A stretch of DNA of 43,121 nt from UBA11524 sp964547515 (GCA_964547515.1 CAZJOA010000005.1:1-43121), one strand, 5' to 3'. Numbered from the stretch's first letter, positions 16,360-25,404 are shown. A program made the numbers and translations. Notes: a model not told the origin generated them from the letters alone.

Positions 16360-17892
16360 TCAGCGCCAGTATTTCCCGTCCAGCTCGCGATACTGGATGG
16401 CTTCGGCGATGTGCGCGGTCTGGATGCTCTCCGCGCCCTCCAGATCGGCGATGGTTCGCGCCACCTTCAGCACGCGCCCGTAGGCACGCATGCTCAGTCC
16501 CATGCGGTCGACCGCCATGTGCAGGATGGTCTCCGCCTCCTTCGTCAGCGCACAGTACTGCCGGGACAGCTTCGCGTCCAGCTGGGCGTTGCAGTGGATG
16601 CCGTCCTGACGGTAGCGTGCCTGCTGCAACTCGCGTGCCTTGCGGACGCGCTTGCCCACCGCCTCGGAGGACTCGCCCGCCGTGCCGTTGTTGATCTCCT
16701 TCACGGGCACGGCATCCACCTCGATCTGGATGTCGATGCGATCCAGCAGCGGGCCGGACACGCGATCCAGATACCGGCGGATCTCATGCTTGGAGCAGCG
16801 GCATTGCTTCTGCTTGCTGCCGAAAAAGCCGCAGGGGCAGGGGTTCATGCTGGCCACGAGCATGAAGCTGGACTGGTACTGCGCCTGATTCTGCACACGG
16901 GTGACGGACACCACGCCGTCCTCGAGGGGCTGACGCAGCGCCTCCAGCGCATTGCGGCTGAATTCGGGCAGCTCGTCCATGAAGAGCACGCCATTGTGTG
17001 CCATGCTGACCTCACCGGGACGCGCATTGGAGCCGCCGCCGATGAGGCTGGCGACGGATGCGCTGTGGTGGGGCGCACAGAAGGGACGCGCAGCCATCAG
17101 CCCGCTGCCGGGGGTGAGCTTGCCCGCGATGGAGTGGATGCGGGTGGTCTCCAGCGCCTCATCGAAGGTCAGCGGCGGCAGGATGCCCGGCAGGCAGCGT
17201 GCCAGCATGGTCTTGCCCGAACCGGGCACGCCGATCATGAGCATGTTGTGTCCGCCGGCAGCGGCCACCTCCAGCGCCCGCCTTGCACCGAGCTGGCCCT
17301 GGATGGAGGCCATGTCCACCGCGCACCGCACGGAGGACACGATGTCCTGATAGGAGCGCTGACATTGCGCGGGGATGGGCTCCTTGCCCTTGAGGTGGAG
17401 GACGACCTGCCGCAGATGCCTGGCCGGATAGACGCGGATGCCCTGGATGCACGCGACCTCCTCGGCATTGCCCTCGGGGAGGATGACCTCTTCGATGCCC
17501 TGTTCGCTGGCGCTGATGACCATGGGCAGCGCACCGCGGATGGGCTGGAGCGTCCCGTCCAGGGAAAGCTCACCCAGCATGAGGGTTCGCGAAAGGTCAG
17601 CCTGATCCAGCTGACTGGAAGCCATCAGCACACCCACGGCGATGGGCAGGTCAAAGGCAGGGCCTTCTTTTTTCATGTCCGCCGGGGCGAGATTGACCGT
17701 CAGGCGGGAGATGGGCATGGAAAAGCCGGAGTTGCGGATGGCCGCGCTCACGCGGTCGCGGCTCTCCTTGACCGATGCGTCGGGCAGACCGATGATCTCC
17801 AGCGCAGGCATCCCGTTCGCCGCGTAGACCTCCACCTTGACCGCGAATCCGCTCACGCCGCTCAGGCCGTATCCCAGTGTCCGTGCCAGCAT
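16360..17892 (-). CDS. comM: YifB/ComM family Mg-chelatase-like AAA+ ATPase
   Basis: This is a 510-residue hexameric AAA+ protein. The Gram-negative homologue ComM is a branch-migration helicase used during natural transformation. The N-terminal Lon-substrate-like domain (about 1-170) contains GLPDASVKESRDRV and a DLPIAVGVL segment. Walker A is GVPGSGKT at 221-228. The chelatase-type region shows GEVSMAHNGVLFMDELPEF and MNPCPCGFFG. A cysteine set (CPCG, then KQCRCS) is typical of the family. The ATG at 17890-17892 follows GGAGG by about nine bases. It is monocistronic, with a strong promoter and its own terminator. Competence cannot be inferred from it alone, as it is widespread in Bacillota. 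Confidence 0.94.
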   Translation of the reverse strand: MLARTLGYGLSGVSGFAVKVEVYAANGMPALEIIGLPDASVKESRDRVSAAIRNSGFSMPISRLTVNLAPADMKKEGPAFDLPIAVGVLMASSQLDQADLSRTLMLGELSLDGTLQPIRGALPMVISASEQGIEEVILPEGNAEEVACIQGIRVYPARHLRQVVLHLKGKEPIPAQCQRSYQDIVSSVRCAVDMASIQGQLGARRALEVAAAGGHNMLMIGVPGSGKTMLARCLPGILPPLTFDEALETTRIHSIAGKLTPGSGLMAARPFCAPHHSASVASLIGGGSNARPGEVSMAHNGVLFMDELPEFSRNALEALRQPLEDGVVSVTRVQNQAQYQSSFMLVASMNPCPCGFFGSKQKQCRCSKHEIRRYLDRVSGPLLDRIDIQIEVDAVPVKEINNGTAGESSEAVGKRVRKARELQQARYRQDGIHCNAQLDAKLSRQYCALTKEAETILHMAVDRMGLSMRAYGRVLKVARTIADLEGAESIQTAHIAEAIQYRELDGKYWR

Positions 17893-17930
17893 TGCGCACG
17901 ACCTCCGTTCGTTTTCCTTCGATTGTATCC

Positions 17931-17959
17931 ATTGTACAGCATCTTCCGATAAAATGCAA
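17931..17959 (-). promoter_or_regulatory. Sigma-A promoter of comM
   Basis: On the minus strand, TTGCAT and TACAAT are separated by exactly 17 bases and lie about 38 bases before the comM start. A second TACAAT lies ten bases further downstream. Confidence 0.8.
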
Positions 17960-17970
17960 TGCGAACACGC

Positions 17971-18004
17971 AAAAAGGCCTCCTGCCGATTTTCGACAGGA
18001 GGCC
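17971..18004 (-). terminator. Terminator of the large glycosyltransferase gene
   Basis: On the minus strand a perfect 9-bp stem, GGCCTCCTG / CAGGAGGCC, with an 11-base loop is followed by TTTTT. It begins five bases after the stop codon and ends just upstream of the comM promoter. Confidence 0.93.
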
Positions 18005-18009
18005 GCTGT

Positions 18010-21000
18010 TTAATGGTGATACACATTGGGGAAGATCGGGATGGCCTCCAGGAATTTGTTGAGGTTCGTCAGGAAGGCATCCTGCCAGTAATCCGGCTTC
18101 AGTGTGCTGATGTAGGGGTAATCGCGGATGACATCCATCCACGTCACCGATGTGGGCAGGCCGCTGGCATAGGGGAAGAGCAGGATGAACCAGATCCCGC
18201 AGAGGATCAGATAGCCCAGACAGATCCATTTGCCCTCCTTCGGCCAGCGCCGGGTGACGGCATCGAGCATCAGCGTCGTGCCCAGGATGAGGAAGGGCAC
18301 GCTGGCGAAGTAGTGGTAGATGTACGTCCCGCGGGGGACGAGCACCCAGGGCAGGAACTGTGCCAGCAGGCCGATGAGCACGAAGGCCGGGGCGATGCTC
18401 CAGTCCTGCCGTGCCAGGCGGAGCGTGCCGTCCCGACCGGTCAGGCTGTAGCGATGTCCCCTTGCCCATTGCACGGCGGCGAACGCGATGCCCGCCAGGC
18501 CGACCAGCCACACCCAGGGGTTGCCGAAGCAGAAGATCGCGTAGGTCTTGCCCTCCGGCTTGAACGCCGCGGACGCATAGTACATCGGCCTGATCATCAG
18601 CGGCCATTCGTACCAGGGGGAATAGAACGCATGATCCATGCCGCGACCGGGTTCGCCGTGGTAGGTCAGCATGCTCTCCTGACACTGGAGCACCTGCCTG
18701 ATGAACGCCTTGAAGGAGGTCAGGTGGAGGTAGGCATAGTGGACGGAATACGCCCAGAGGTAGATCGCCACCGGGATGGCCACGAAGAACAGCAGACACC
18801 ACAGGCAGAGCATCACGATGCGCCGGAAGGAGGTGTCGGCGCGCTTGTTCAGGATGGCGAGCTCCTCGGGAGTGTGCGGGGTCTTTTCCGTCAGCATGGC
18901 CCTAGACAGCTTCTGCAGCCGCATGTGGCGCAGACAGGTCCAGAAGTACAGCACGGCCAGGCCAACGCCCGCATACGCGCCGATCCACTTGCTCGCCACT
19001 GCGCAGCCCATGAAGAAGCCGCTCAGCCCCAGGTCGGGCAGGAGCCTGCGCATGTCCTCCAGGACGATGTCCCGCTGCATGAAGCGCAGCATGAACAGGA
19101 AGCTCAGCATGATGAAGAGCACCGGGTAGCTGTCGATGGTCGCCAGGCGCGTCTGGGTGAAGTGCATGCAGTCCAGCGCCATGAGCATCATTGCCATGAA
19201 GGCCATGCTGCGGCGTTTGGTCAGCTGCTTGGCCAGCAGGTAGATCACCGGCAGCATCATCACGCCGCACATCGCCCCGGCGAAGCGCCAGCCGAAGGGC
19301 GTCATGCCGAAGAGGCCGATGCACCAGCTCATGATGATCTTGCCCAGCGGCGGATGCGTCCATTCGTAGGCGGTCGTGCCGTTCAGGTGCTCAAAGGCCG
19401 TGCGGGCATGGTAGATCTCGTCGAAATAGGTGGAGTTCCACCAGCTGGGTTCGCCGTCGAGGGTGTCCTGCTCGTCCAGCAGGGCGGACGGATCGGAATA
19501 CAGCGGCGATGCCTCGTTGGCGTTGTCGCGGCGGACGACCTGCGCCCCGGTGATCGCTTCGCCATTTGCGTCGCGGAAGAGGACCTCGTTGAGGATCAGC
19601 CCGGTCTGCCGGGGATCGATGCGGACATAGCGCCCGGAGAGCTTCTGCACATCGGCGAAATCGGCGGCGGACACGAACTGCGTGCCGGAGGTCGATTCGT
19701 AGCTGGGGTCGAGGTATTGCCAGGAGAAGCACAGCCCCTCGCGCATTTCCGCCGGATATTCGGCCGTGAAGGCGCTTTCGTCCAGCGTGTTGCTGACGGA
19801 CACGGCGAAGTTGCTGTAGCTGACCTGCGCGAAATACAGCATGCTGAAGTCATCATAATGCCGTCCCAAGTCGATGTAGACATACTCGTTCTTCGCCGAG
19901 GACTTCCAGGAGTTCTGGGGGGCTTTGGTCGAGCCGAGGGTCGTCAGGGTGACCACGGCGTACACCGCCGTCACGACCGCCATGAGCAGTGCGTCCTTGC
20001 GCGTCAGGTTCAGGCGGACATCGGGCTTGAAGTTCAGCGGCGTGCAGGGGGACTTCTCATGCGACGGCGCGGAGGTGCTTTCGGCGAGACGCTCCGTCAG
20101 GCGGACGGGCGCGTCCTCCGTGCAGATGCGGTGGCACACGCCGATGCTCAGGCATGCGGCAGCCACATTCACCATGGACAGCAGGTTCGCCAGCGTGCGG
20201 GTGTCCGCATTCAGATGCCCCATGCTTGAACCCAGGCGGATGGAGTTGTCCAGCACGATGCCCTCGTTGATGAACACCGTGCAGGAGGTCGCAATCAGCA
20301 GGAGAAGAATGCGCCTGTCGCGGCGAATGGCGTAGGCCATGCCCAGCAGGAACAGCGCCGGGAACAGGTAACGCTCATGCATCTTGATGCCAAGCACATA
20401 CAGCAGGATGAACAGCACCGCGCCGCAGAGCGGGAGGCTTTCGAGCTTCCCGGAGCGGATGAACATGGGCAGCACCAGCGCGAAGGCCATCGACATGGCG
20501 CACACGCCCAATGCCGTCCAGGAGCAGCCGACGATCCAGAGCACCGCATACGCAACGGCATAAGCGGCCATGAGCGCAGGCTCGGCGAACCACGCCTTCA
20601 TCTCGCGCGGACGCTGGCGCAGGGCGAAATAGCCGCAGCACACCAGCGACAGCAGCACGAAGAAGCCGCACACCGCCGGACTGGCCGGATTCGCGATGCC
20701 GTCCCAGTTGCCGCCGGCGAGATAGTAGAGGTTCGCGGTGTTGACCGTGGCGTAGGGGTACGAAGACAAGGTGTCCCCGTAGAGCTCGAAGAGCCACAGG
20801 GGGGACTCCTGATTCGGGCAGAAGGGCAGCACGATCACCAGCGTCAGCGCGAGGGAAATGCCCGCGCCGATGAGCAGCTCCCTGCGCATTTTGCGTTTCT
20901 CGTCGGCGGAGGGCAGCTGCATCCAGACCATGATGAGCGCCGCCAGCCCGAGGAAGCCCACCATCAGCGCCTGGGGCTTGATGAGCGCGCTGAGCACATA

Positions 21001-22254
21001 GAGCGGCAGGACGATCGTCCATTTGCGGTGAATGGCGAAGTACGCCACCAGCATCAGCGCCACGCACAAGACGCTGTCGATCTGACACCAGGCGGCGCTG
21101 TTGAGGATGACGGCGGGGTTGAGTGCCGTCAGCAGGGAAAGCAGACCGGCCTGACGGCGGCTGTAGCCGTGCTCCGACGCCAGATGCCCGATGAGCCACG
21201 CGCCCGCAAGGTCGCAGAGCATCGGGATGAGCTTGTGCACGAAGGCGGCGCTGACCATGCCGTTCAGCAGACGCGCCACATGGCCGTTCAGCCCCATGAC
21301 ATAGAGGTATCCGGGGGTATAGTCGCACCAGTTGGACTGATAGAACAGCGTCGGCCCGACGCTGGACATGGTGTTGCCCCACGCGGTGAAGCAGTTCACG
21401 TCTACCTGATAGCCCTCCACGCGCAGGGCGATGAGGAGCCGCAGCACGAAGGACAGCGCCAGTCCGATCACGGCGAAGCAGGGGAGCCCGGCATGGCTTT
21501 TTCCTTTGCCCGCCTCACGGAGCGCCTCTTCCCGGCGATCCAGCTGGAAATGGCGCATCAGCCACAGTGCCGAAACGGCGTACAGCGCCGAGAGCACCAG
21601 CAGCCACGGCCAGAAGGCCCGGGCGGTGTCCGTTTCCTCTTCCACGGGGTCGATGACCTCGATGCTTTGCACGGTGTACCAGGCCTTGGCGTACACGCCG
21701 TCCGGCAATTCGGTGACGGCCTCCAGGCAGAGGTCGTCAAAGTACGCCAAGCCCTCGCTTTCGCCGCTGTATCCGCCCACCCGGGCGAACACCGTCACCT
21801 CGGTCTGGTCGTCGTCCGTCAGGCCGTAGGTCTCCACATAGACCCATTCGCCGTTCGTTTCGTACAGGCTTTCGCTGCGGGCATGCACGCCCTCCACGGA
21901 GACGTTCGCGCCGTGTCCCGCATCGCCGATGCCCTCGGCCTTGATCCAGCCGGACAGCCGGTACATGGTGTTCGGCTGGACGCGGACGGTCTGGGCGAAG
22001 CGTGCGTCGTTCATGTCGCAGTTGTTCACGCTGACGGCACGAACGCCGGAATGCGCGTCCTCCGTGGACTGATAGAGGGTCACGCCCTCCCGGCGGATGT
22101 AGGCATCGGTGAACCAGCCGACGGGGAGGCCGCTTTCGTCGACCTCCTCAAAGCCCGGATTGGTCAGCAGATTGGCGCTTTCTTCCGCCTGGGAGAGAAG
22201 GGGCAGCAGGAGCGTGCATAAGCCGATCAGAAGGCAAAGCAAGCGTTTTGACAA
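18010..22254 (-). CDS. Giant membrane glycosyltransferase: two GT-C modules with carbohydrate-binding-like domains
   Basis: This is a 1414-residue membrane protein. A signal peptide (about 1-23, ending SQA) precedes a beta-rich extracytoplasmic domain (about 28-190) like CBM4/9-type modules (NLLTNPGFEE, RLSGWIKAEG, YFDDLCLEA). After a membrane helix near 213-232 comes a first multi-pass GT-C-like module (about 255-700) with D285 in YQVDVNCF and DYTPGYLYV. A second soluble segment (about 770-910) looks like a discoidin-type fold. The C-terminal part is a clear GT39/PMT module with Y943-FDEIYHAR and WTHPPLGK. Such enzymes transfer sugars from polyprenyl-phosphate carriers on the outer face. The start is TTG with an excellent GAGGTGATC site. 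Acceptor and sugar are unknown; it is probably a fusion of two enzymes. Confidence 0.85.
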   Translation of the reverse strand: MSKRLLCLLIGLCTLLLPLLSQAEESANLLTNPGFEEVDESGLPVGWFTDAYIRREGVTLYQSTEDAHSGVRAVSVNNCDMNDARFAQTVRVQPNTMYRLSGWIKAEGIGDAGHGANVSVEGVHARSESLYETNGEWVYVETYGLTDDDQTEVTVFARVGGYSGESEGLAYFDDLCLEAVTELPDGVYAKAWYTVQSIEVIDPVEEETDTARAFWPWLLVLSALYAVSALWLMRHFQLDRREEALREAGKGKSHAGLPCFAVIGLALSFVLRLLIALRVEGYQVDVNCFTAWGNTMSSVGPTLFYQSNWCDYTPGYLYVMGLNGHVARLLNGMVSAAFVHKLIPMLCDLAGAWLIGHLASEHGYSRRQAGLLSLLTALNPAVILNSAAWCQIDSVLCVALMLVAYFAIHRKWTIVLPLYVLSALIKPQALMVGFLGLAALIMVWMQLPSADEKRKMRRELLIGAGISLALTLVIVLPFCPNQESPLWLFELYGDTLSSYPYATVNTANLYYLAGGNWDGIANPASPAVCGFFVLLSLVCCGYFALRQRPREMKAWFAEPALMAAYAVAYAVLWIVGCSWTALGVCAMSMAFALVLPMFIRSGKLESLPLCGAVLFILLYVLGIKMHERYLFPALFLLGMAYAIRRDRRILLLLIATSCTVFINEGIVLDNSIRLGSSMGHLNADTRTLANLLSMVNVAAACLSIGVCHRICTEDAPVRLTERLAESTSAPSHEKSPCTPLNFKPDVRLNLTRKDALLMAVVTAVYAVVTLTTLGSTKAPQNSWKSSAKNEYVYIDLGRHYDDFSMLYFAQVSYSNFAVSVSNTLDESAFTAEYPAEMREGLCFSWQYLDPSYESTSGTQFVSAADFADVQKLSGRYVRIDPRQTGLILNEVLFRDANGEAITGAQVVRRDNANEASPLYSDPSALLDEQDTLDGEPSWWNSTYFDEIYHARTAFEHLNGTTAYEWTHPPLGKIIMSWCIGLFGMTPFGWRFAGAMCGVMMLPVIYLLAKQLTKRRSMAFMAMMLMALDCMHFTQTRLATIDSYPVLFIMLSFLFMLRFMQRDIVLEDMRRLLPDLGLSGFFMGCAVASKWIGAYAGVGLAVLYFWTCLRHMRLQKLSRAMLTEKTPHTPEELAILNKRADTSFRRIVMLCLWCLLFFVAIPVAIYLWAYSVHYAYLHLTSFKAFIRQVLQCQESMLTYHGEPGRGMDHAFYSPWYEWPLMIRPMYYASAAFKPEGKTYAIFCFGNPWVWLVGLAGIAFAAVQWARGHRYSLTGRDGTLRLARQDWSIAPAFVLIGLLAQFLPWVLVPRGTYIYHYFASVPFLILGTTLMLDAVTRRWPKEGKWICLGYLILCGIWFILLFPYASGLPTSVTWMDVIRDYPYISTLKPDYWQDAFLTNLNKFLEAIPIFPNVYHH

Positions 22255-22267
22255 AATGGATCACCTC

Positions 22268-22302
22268 AATAAAGCGATAAAGCGATAAATGAAACGATAA
22301 AT
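22268..22302 (-). repeat. Short ATTTATCG-type repeats before the glycosyltransferase ribosome site
   Basis: On the minus strand ATTTATCG, ATTTATCG, CTTTATCG and CTTTATTG follow one another within about 35 bases, ending directly at the GAGGTGATC ribosome site. They sit in the 69-base gap between yraN and the glycosyltransferase gene. They could be an operator or a leader element; I know of no matching motif. Confidence 0.45.
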
Positions 22303-22323
22303 GGGAAAATGCATGCGGCGGAT

Positions 22324-22674
22324 TCACTCGGCGGCCATAAACGCGTTGGGGATATGAAGGATGCCGTCGCGGGTGATCTCCACCACATCAAAACGAACGG
22401 GATGCCCCCAATATTCCCGCTCCACCAGAAAATGCATGGCAGCGTGGGTCATGCGGCGCTGCTTGTCGGGGGTGACGGAGGCCAGCCCCATGCCGGCGCG
22501 TGCCCGGGGACGCGCCTTGACCTCCGCGAACACGACCGTGTCCTCCGCCAGCAGGATCAGGTCGATCTCGCCGTCCGCCGCGCGGTATCGGCGGGCGATG
22601 ACCTGCATGCCCCTGCGGCAGAGGTAGTCCTCCGCCAGCGCCTCGCCCTGCAGGCCGGATTCATACTGTCTCAT
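22324..22674 (-). CDS. yraN: YraN/UPF0102 family endonuclease-like protein
   Basis: This is a 116-residue protein of the UPF0102 family. It has the restriction-endonuclease-like fold, but its biological substrate is not established. The conserved core is present: ESGLQGEALAEDYLCRRG, then ADGEIDLI and VVFAEVKARP, which together form the PD-(D/E)XK-type active site. The start ATG at 22672-22674 lies inside the end of rnhB, a 14-base overlap, so the genes are translationally coupled. A longer reading of this frame only shadows rnhB. It is the last gene of the rbgA-rnhB-yraN set, an arrangement common in Clostridia. Confidence 0.9.
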   Translation of the reverse strand: MRQYESGLQGEALAEDYLCRRGMQVIARRYRAADGEIDLILLAEDTVVFAEVKARPRARAGMGLASVTPDKQRRMTHAAMHFLVEREYWGHPVRFDVVEITRDGILHIPNAFMAAE

Positions 22675-23281
22675 CGCAGAATTTCCGGATGAAGCTGCGC
22701 CGGTGCGCCGGACACGGGCCGAATTCCCGCAGCGCGGCGATGTGCTCGGGCGTGCCATAGCCCTTGTTGCGGGCAAAGCCGTATTGGGGGTACAGCCTGT
22801 CCAGCTCGAGCAGCTGACGATCCCGGGTGACCTTCGCCACGATGCTCGCCGCAGCGATGGCATAGGAGGTCGCGTCGCCCTTGATGATGGGGACTTCCAG
22901 GCCGTTCAGCCCCAGACCGGTCACCGCATCGATGAGGAAGACGTCCGCCGGGACTTGTGCCGCCGCCTCGCGCATGGCCTGTTTGGTGGCCTCCAGGATG
23001 TTGATGCGGTCGATCACCTCCGGCGAGGCCTGACCGATCCCCACATGGCATGCGATGTCCATGATCTCCTGATACACCTTTTCGCGGCGGACCTCGGAGA
23101 GCTTCTTGCTGTCGTCGATCCAGGGGAGGACGGGCGACGGGGGCATGACGACGCACGCGGTGACGACATTGCCCGCCAATGGGCCGCGTCCCACCTCGTC
23201 GATGCCCGCGACCACGCCGATGAACCGCACATCGTGCGCCGCCAGCATCTGCGCATGTGCCAGCCGATCAATCTTCGCCAT
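22661..23281 (-). CDS. rnhB: Ribonuclease HII
   Basis: RNase HII cuts RNA in RNA-DNA hybrids and removes single misincorporated ribonucleotides. The 206-residue protein has D28 and E29 in GIDEVGRGP, the DDSKKLSEVRRE segment and D118 in FLIDAVTG. It also has the later conserved region IIKGDATSYAIAAASIVAKV and a GYGTPEH motif. The ATG at 23279-23281 follows AAGGAG by seven bases, which excludes a longer reading into rbgA. It overlaps rbgA by 14 bases at its start and yraN by 14 bases at its end, indicating tight coupling across all three genes. Confidence 0.97.
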   Translation of the reverse strand: MAKIDRLAHAQMLAAHDVRFIGVVAGIDEVGRGPLAGNVVTACVVMPPSPVLPWIDDSKKLSEVRREKVYQEIMDIACHVGIGQASPEVIDRINILEATKQAMREAAAQVPADVFLIDAVTGLGLNGLEVPIIKGDATSYAIAAASIVAKVTRDRQLLELDRLYPQYGFARNKGYGTPEHIAALREFGPCPAHRRSFIRKFCDETV

Positions 23282-24200
23282 GTTCGTTCTCCTTGGGTTC
23301 GGCGGAGGCCTCCGCCCTGCCTGCACCGGGGATGCTCAGGCGCGGACGCGGCTTCTGCGGGGTCTCCAGGGTGATGCGTCCCAGCTTGCCCGCGCGGAAT
23401 TCGTCCAGCACCACGGAGCAGCAGCGGTCGTAGTCGCACACGCCGCCCTTCATCAGGAAGCCCCGCCCACGGCAGACGGCCTCCAGCAGCGCCTCGCCGC
23501 GCAGGGGCGCATCCTTGATGCGGAAGCGCTCCGTCACCGCCTCGGGCTTCACGGCCAGCATGTCCTGCAAAAGGTGGATGGTCAGCATGGGCAGATCGAC
23601 CACGTCGTCCTTCACCGTGCCGATGTAGCACAGGCGGCGCGCGGCGAGCTGATCGTCCAGGCGCGGCCAGAGCAGACCGGGGGTGTCCAGCAGGTCGAGG
23701 TAGGGGGTGATGTGCACCCACTGATTGGCGCGGGTGACGCCGGGGCGGTCGCCGGTCTTGGCGATGCCGCTGCCGTGGAGCTTGTTGGTGAAGGTGCTCT
23801 TGCCCACATTGGGCACGCCCACGACCATGGCCTTCACCGTCTTGCGAACACCCTTGGCCAGCGCACGCTCCACCGTTTCCTTCGCCGCACGGTCGATGAC
23901 CGCCAGCGCGTCCTTCGCCTTTCCGGCGGACGCATTGTACGGCGCACAGTCGATACCCTGTCCGCGGAAGTAGTTCAGCCACGCGCTGGTCAGCGCCTGA
24001 TCCGCCAGATCGGCCTTGTTGAGCAGAAGCACGCGCCGTTTGTTGGCCACGAGCCTGTCCAGATCGGGATTGCGGCTGGAATAGGGGAGCCGCGCGTCGC
24101 AGAGCTCCACCACAACGTCCACACGGCTGAGCTGCTCTTGCAGCTGCCGCTTTGTCTTTGCCATATGTCCGGGATACCAGTTGATGTCCAATTCTGCCAC
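23268..24200 (-). CDS. rbgA: Ribosome biogenesis GTPase RbgA (YlqF)
   Basis: RbgA is a circularly permuted GTPase needed for late maturation of the 50S ribosomal subunit in Bacillota. The 310-residue protein begins with the family-typical INWYPGHMAKTKRQL. The G motifs come in permuted order: G4 NKAD at 61-64, G1 GVPNVGKS at 128-135, then the switch RPGVTR and G3 DTPG. The start is GTG at 24198-24200: the conserved INWYPGHM demands it, although the ribosome site (AAAGAGAA) is weak. A Pro/Glu-rich tail overlaps rnhB. A sequence TAAGATAAT upstream could be a -10, but no convincing -35 accompanies it. Confidence 0.95.
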   Translation of the reverse strand: MAELDINWYPGHMAKTKRQLQEQLSRVDVVVELCDARLPYSSRNPDLDRLVANKRRVLLLNKADLADQALTSAWLNYFRGQGIDCAPYNASAGKAKDALAVIDRAAKETVERALAKGVRKTVKAMVVGVPNVGKSTFTNKLHGSGIAKTGDRPGVTRANQWVHITPYLDLLDTPGLLWPRLDDQLAARRLCYIGTVKDDVVDLPMLTIHLLQDMLAVKPEAVTERFRIKDAPLRGEALLEAVCRGRGFLMKGGVCDYDRCCSVVLDEFRAGKLGRITLETPQKPRPRLSIPGAGRAEASAEPKENEHGED

Positions 24201-24375
24201 CTGCCAGATTCTCTTTGTCCGTTTGTTTTGTCCTGATGATGCTTTTCGGCATTCGCAGAAAGCACCATGCTATTATCTTACCACGAAAAGGCCGAAAAAG
24301 GAAGGGCTTGGGCGCAGAATTCATCCGCCCGTCAGCCGGGGAACGCTTTGGGCGGTCACATTTTACAAATAGGGG

Positions 24376-24404
24376 TGGAAAAAGGGGCGGACTTGTCGTA
24401 TAAT
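24376..24404 (+). promoter_or_regulatory. Sigma-A promoter of the small membrane-protein pair
   Basis: A perfect TATAAT (24399-24404) is preceded by TGGAAA with a 17-base spacer. It ends 54 bases before the first start codon. The rest of the 258-base gap between rbgA and this gene shows no other clear element. Confidence 0.7.
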
Positions 24405-24458
24405 GGGAGCAGGGCAGTCCGTCTGCCCGTGAACGAAATGCGAAAGGAGCGCTCCGCC

Positions 24459-24791
24459 ATGCAGCCGCAGGATCAGCAGCAGCCCTATTATCCGCCGCGT
24501 GAGCAGCCCGTTTACCGTTTCCCCCAGAACCGTCCCAGCCAGGGCTGGCAGCCACAGCAGAATTACCCCCCGCAGAGCTACCCCCAGCCTGCACCCGTTC
24601 AGCCTGTTCAGCCTGAAGCGCCCCGCGAGGAACGCGGCAAGTCCCGCCGTCCCCGCAAGCGCCGCAGGGTCTTCACCTGGTGGAATCTCTTTGCGCTCAT
24701 CGGCATCGGCACGGTGCTGGTGGAGGTCATGCGCTATCTGGTCATCCCGCTGCTGATGCAGCTGAATAACCTGACGGGAGGTGCGCTATGA
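24459..24791 (+). CDS. Small single-span membrane protein with a Pro/Gln-rich N-terminus
   Basis: This is a 110-residue protein I do not recognise. The first 55 residues are dominated by proline, glutamine and tyrosine (PQDQQQPYYPPREQPVYRFP). A basic cluster RGKSRRPRKRRR follows, then one hydrophobic segment (about 73-100, FALIGIGTVLVEV...LVIPLLM). The positive charges before the helix predict a cytoplasmic N-terminus. AAAGGAG lies nine bases before the ATG. The stop overlaps the next start in an ATGA junction, so it is translationally coupled to the DUF4230-like gene and probably acts with it. The low-complexity region limits homology-based calling. Confidence 0.8.
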   Translation: MQPQDQQQPYYPPREQPVYRFPQNRPSQGWQPQQNYPPQSYPQPAPVQPVQPEAPREERGKSRRPRKRRRVFTWWNLFALIGIGTVLVEVMRYLVIPLLMQLNNLTGGAL

Positions 24792-25402
24792 AAGCGATCT
24801 TGCGCTGGATCGGCAGCGTCATCGGCGGTGCGCTCACCCTGGTGATGGTGGTGGTGCTCCTGCCGTATGCATCCACATTGGCGGCGAAGCTCATGCCGGA
24901 TGAGGGGCGCTCGGCCATCAAGGTCAGCGCGGTGCTCGCCAGCCACTTTGCCGAAGCCGCCCGTCTGGAGACCTTCACCGTGGAGGCGGACGGCGTGCTG
25001 AACGAGGAATTCAAGGCCTCGTTTGTCGGCACGGTGGGCAGCATTAACCTGCGCTATACCTATCAGGGCTCTTTCGGCATCGACCTGAAAAAGGTCGTAT
25101 TCCGCGTGACGGGGAATCAGATCACCCTTGTTCTGCCGGAAGCGGAAGTCCTCCAGGATTCTCTGCGCCCCACGGAGGTGCACCGGGACGATTTCTGGGT
25201 GCCGGGCTTCACGGATGCGGACTATGAGCAGCTGATCGAGGACGAGCGCATCGCCCGCCGGGAAGCCGTCCTCGCGGAGAACGAGGAGGCCATCTGGCAG
25301 GCGACGGTGTCCGCGCTGGAGAGCACGTTCTCCGAATGGCTCAAGGGCATCGTGTCCAACGCGAAGATCGAATATGTAAAGGCTGAACCGGCGCAGGAGT
25401 GA
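24788..25402 (+). CDS. DUF4230-like membrane-anchored protein
   Basis: This is a 204-residue protein with an N-terminal membrane anchor (about 9-33, VIGGALTLVMVVVLLPYAST) and an extracytoplasmic domain. The middle, with TYQGSFGIDLKKVVFRVTG followed by ITLVLPEAEVL, resembles the DUF4230 family by memory of its pattern; a profile search would confirm. A charged helical stretch (about 150-190) follows. No function is established for the family. It overlaps the preceding small membrane protein gene by four bases and ends two bases from the stop of a convergent 91-residue gene, with no terminator visible between. Confidence 0.8.
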   Translation: MKAILRWIGSVIGGALTLVMVVVLLPYASTLAAKLMPDEGRSAIKVSAVLASHFAEAARLETFTVEADGVLNEEFKASFVGTVGSINLRYTYQGSFGIDLKKVVFRVTGNQITLVLPEAEVLQDSLRPTEVHRDDFWVPGFTDADYEQLIEDERIARREAVLAENEEAIWQATVSALESTFSEWLKGIVSNAKIEYVKAEPAQE

Positions 25403-25404
25403 GG

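Noticed and set aside
17959..22221. Long plus-strand open frames of 756 and 614 codons opposite the glycosyltransferase
   Set aside because: They are shadows of the minus-strand gene, which has a signal peptide, membrane helices and PMT motifs. The shadows contain only charged low-complexity sequence.
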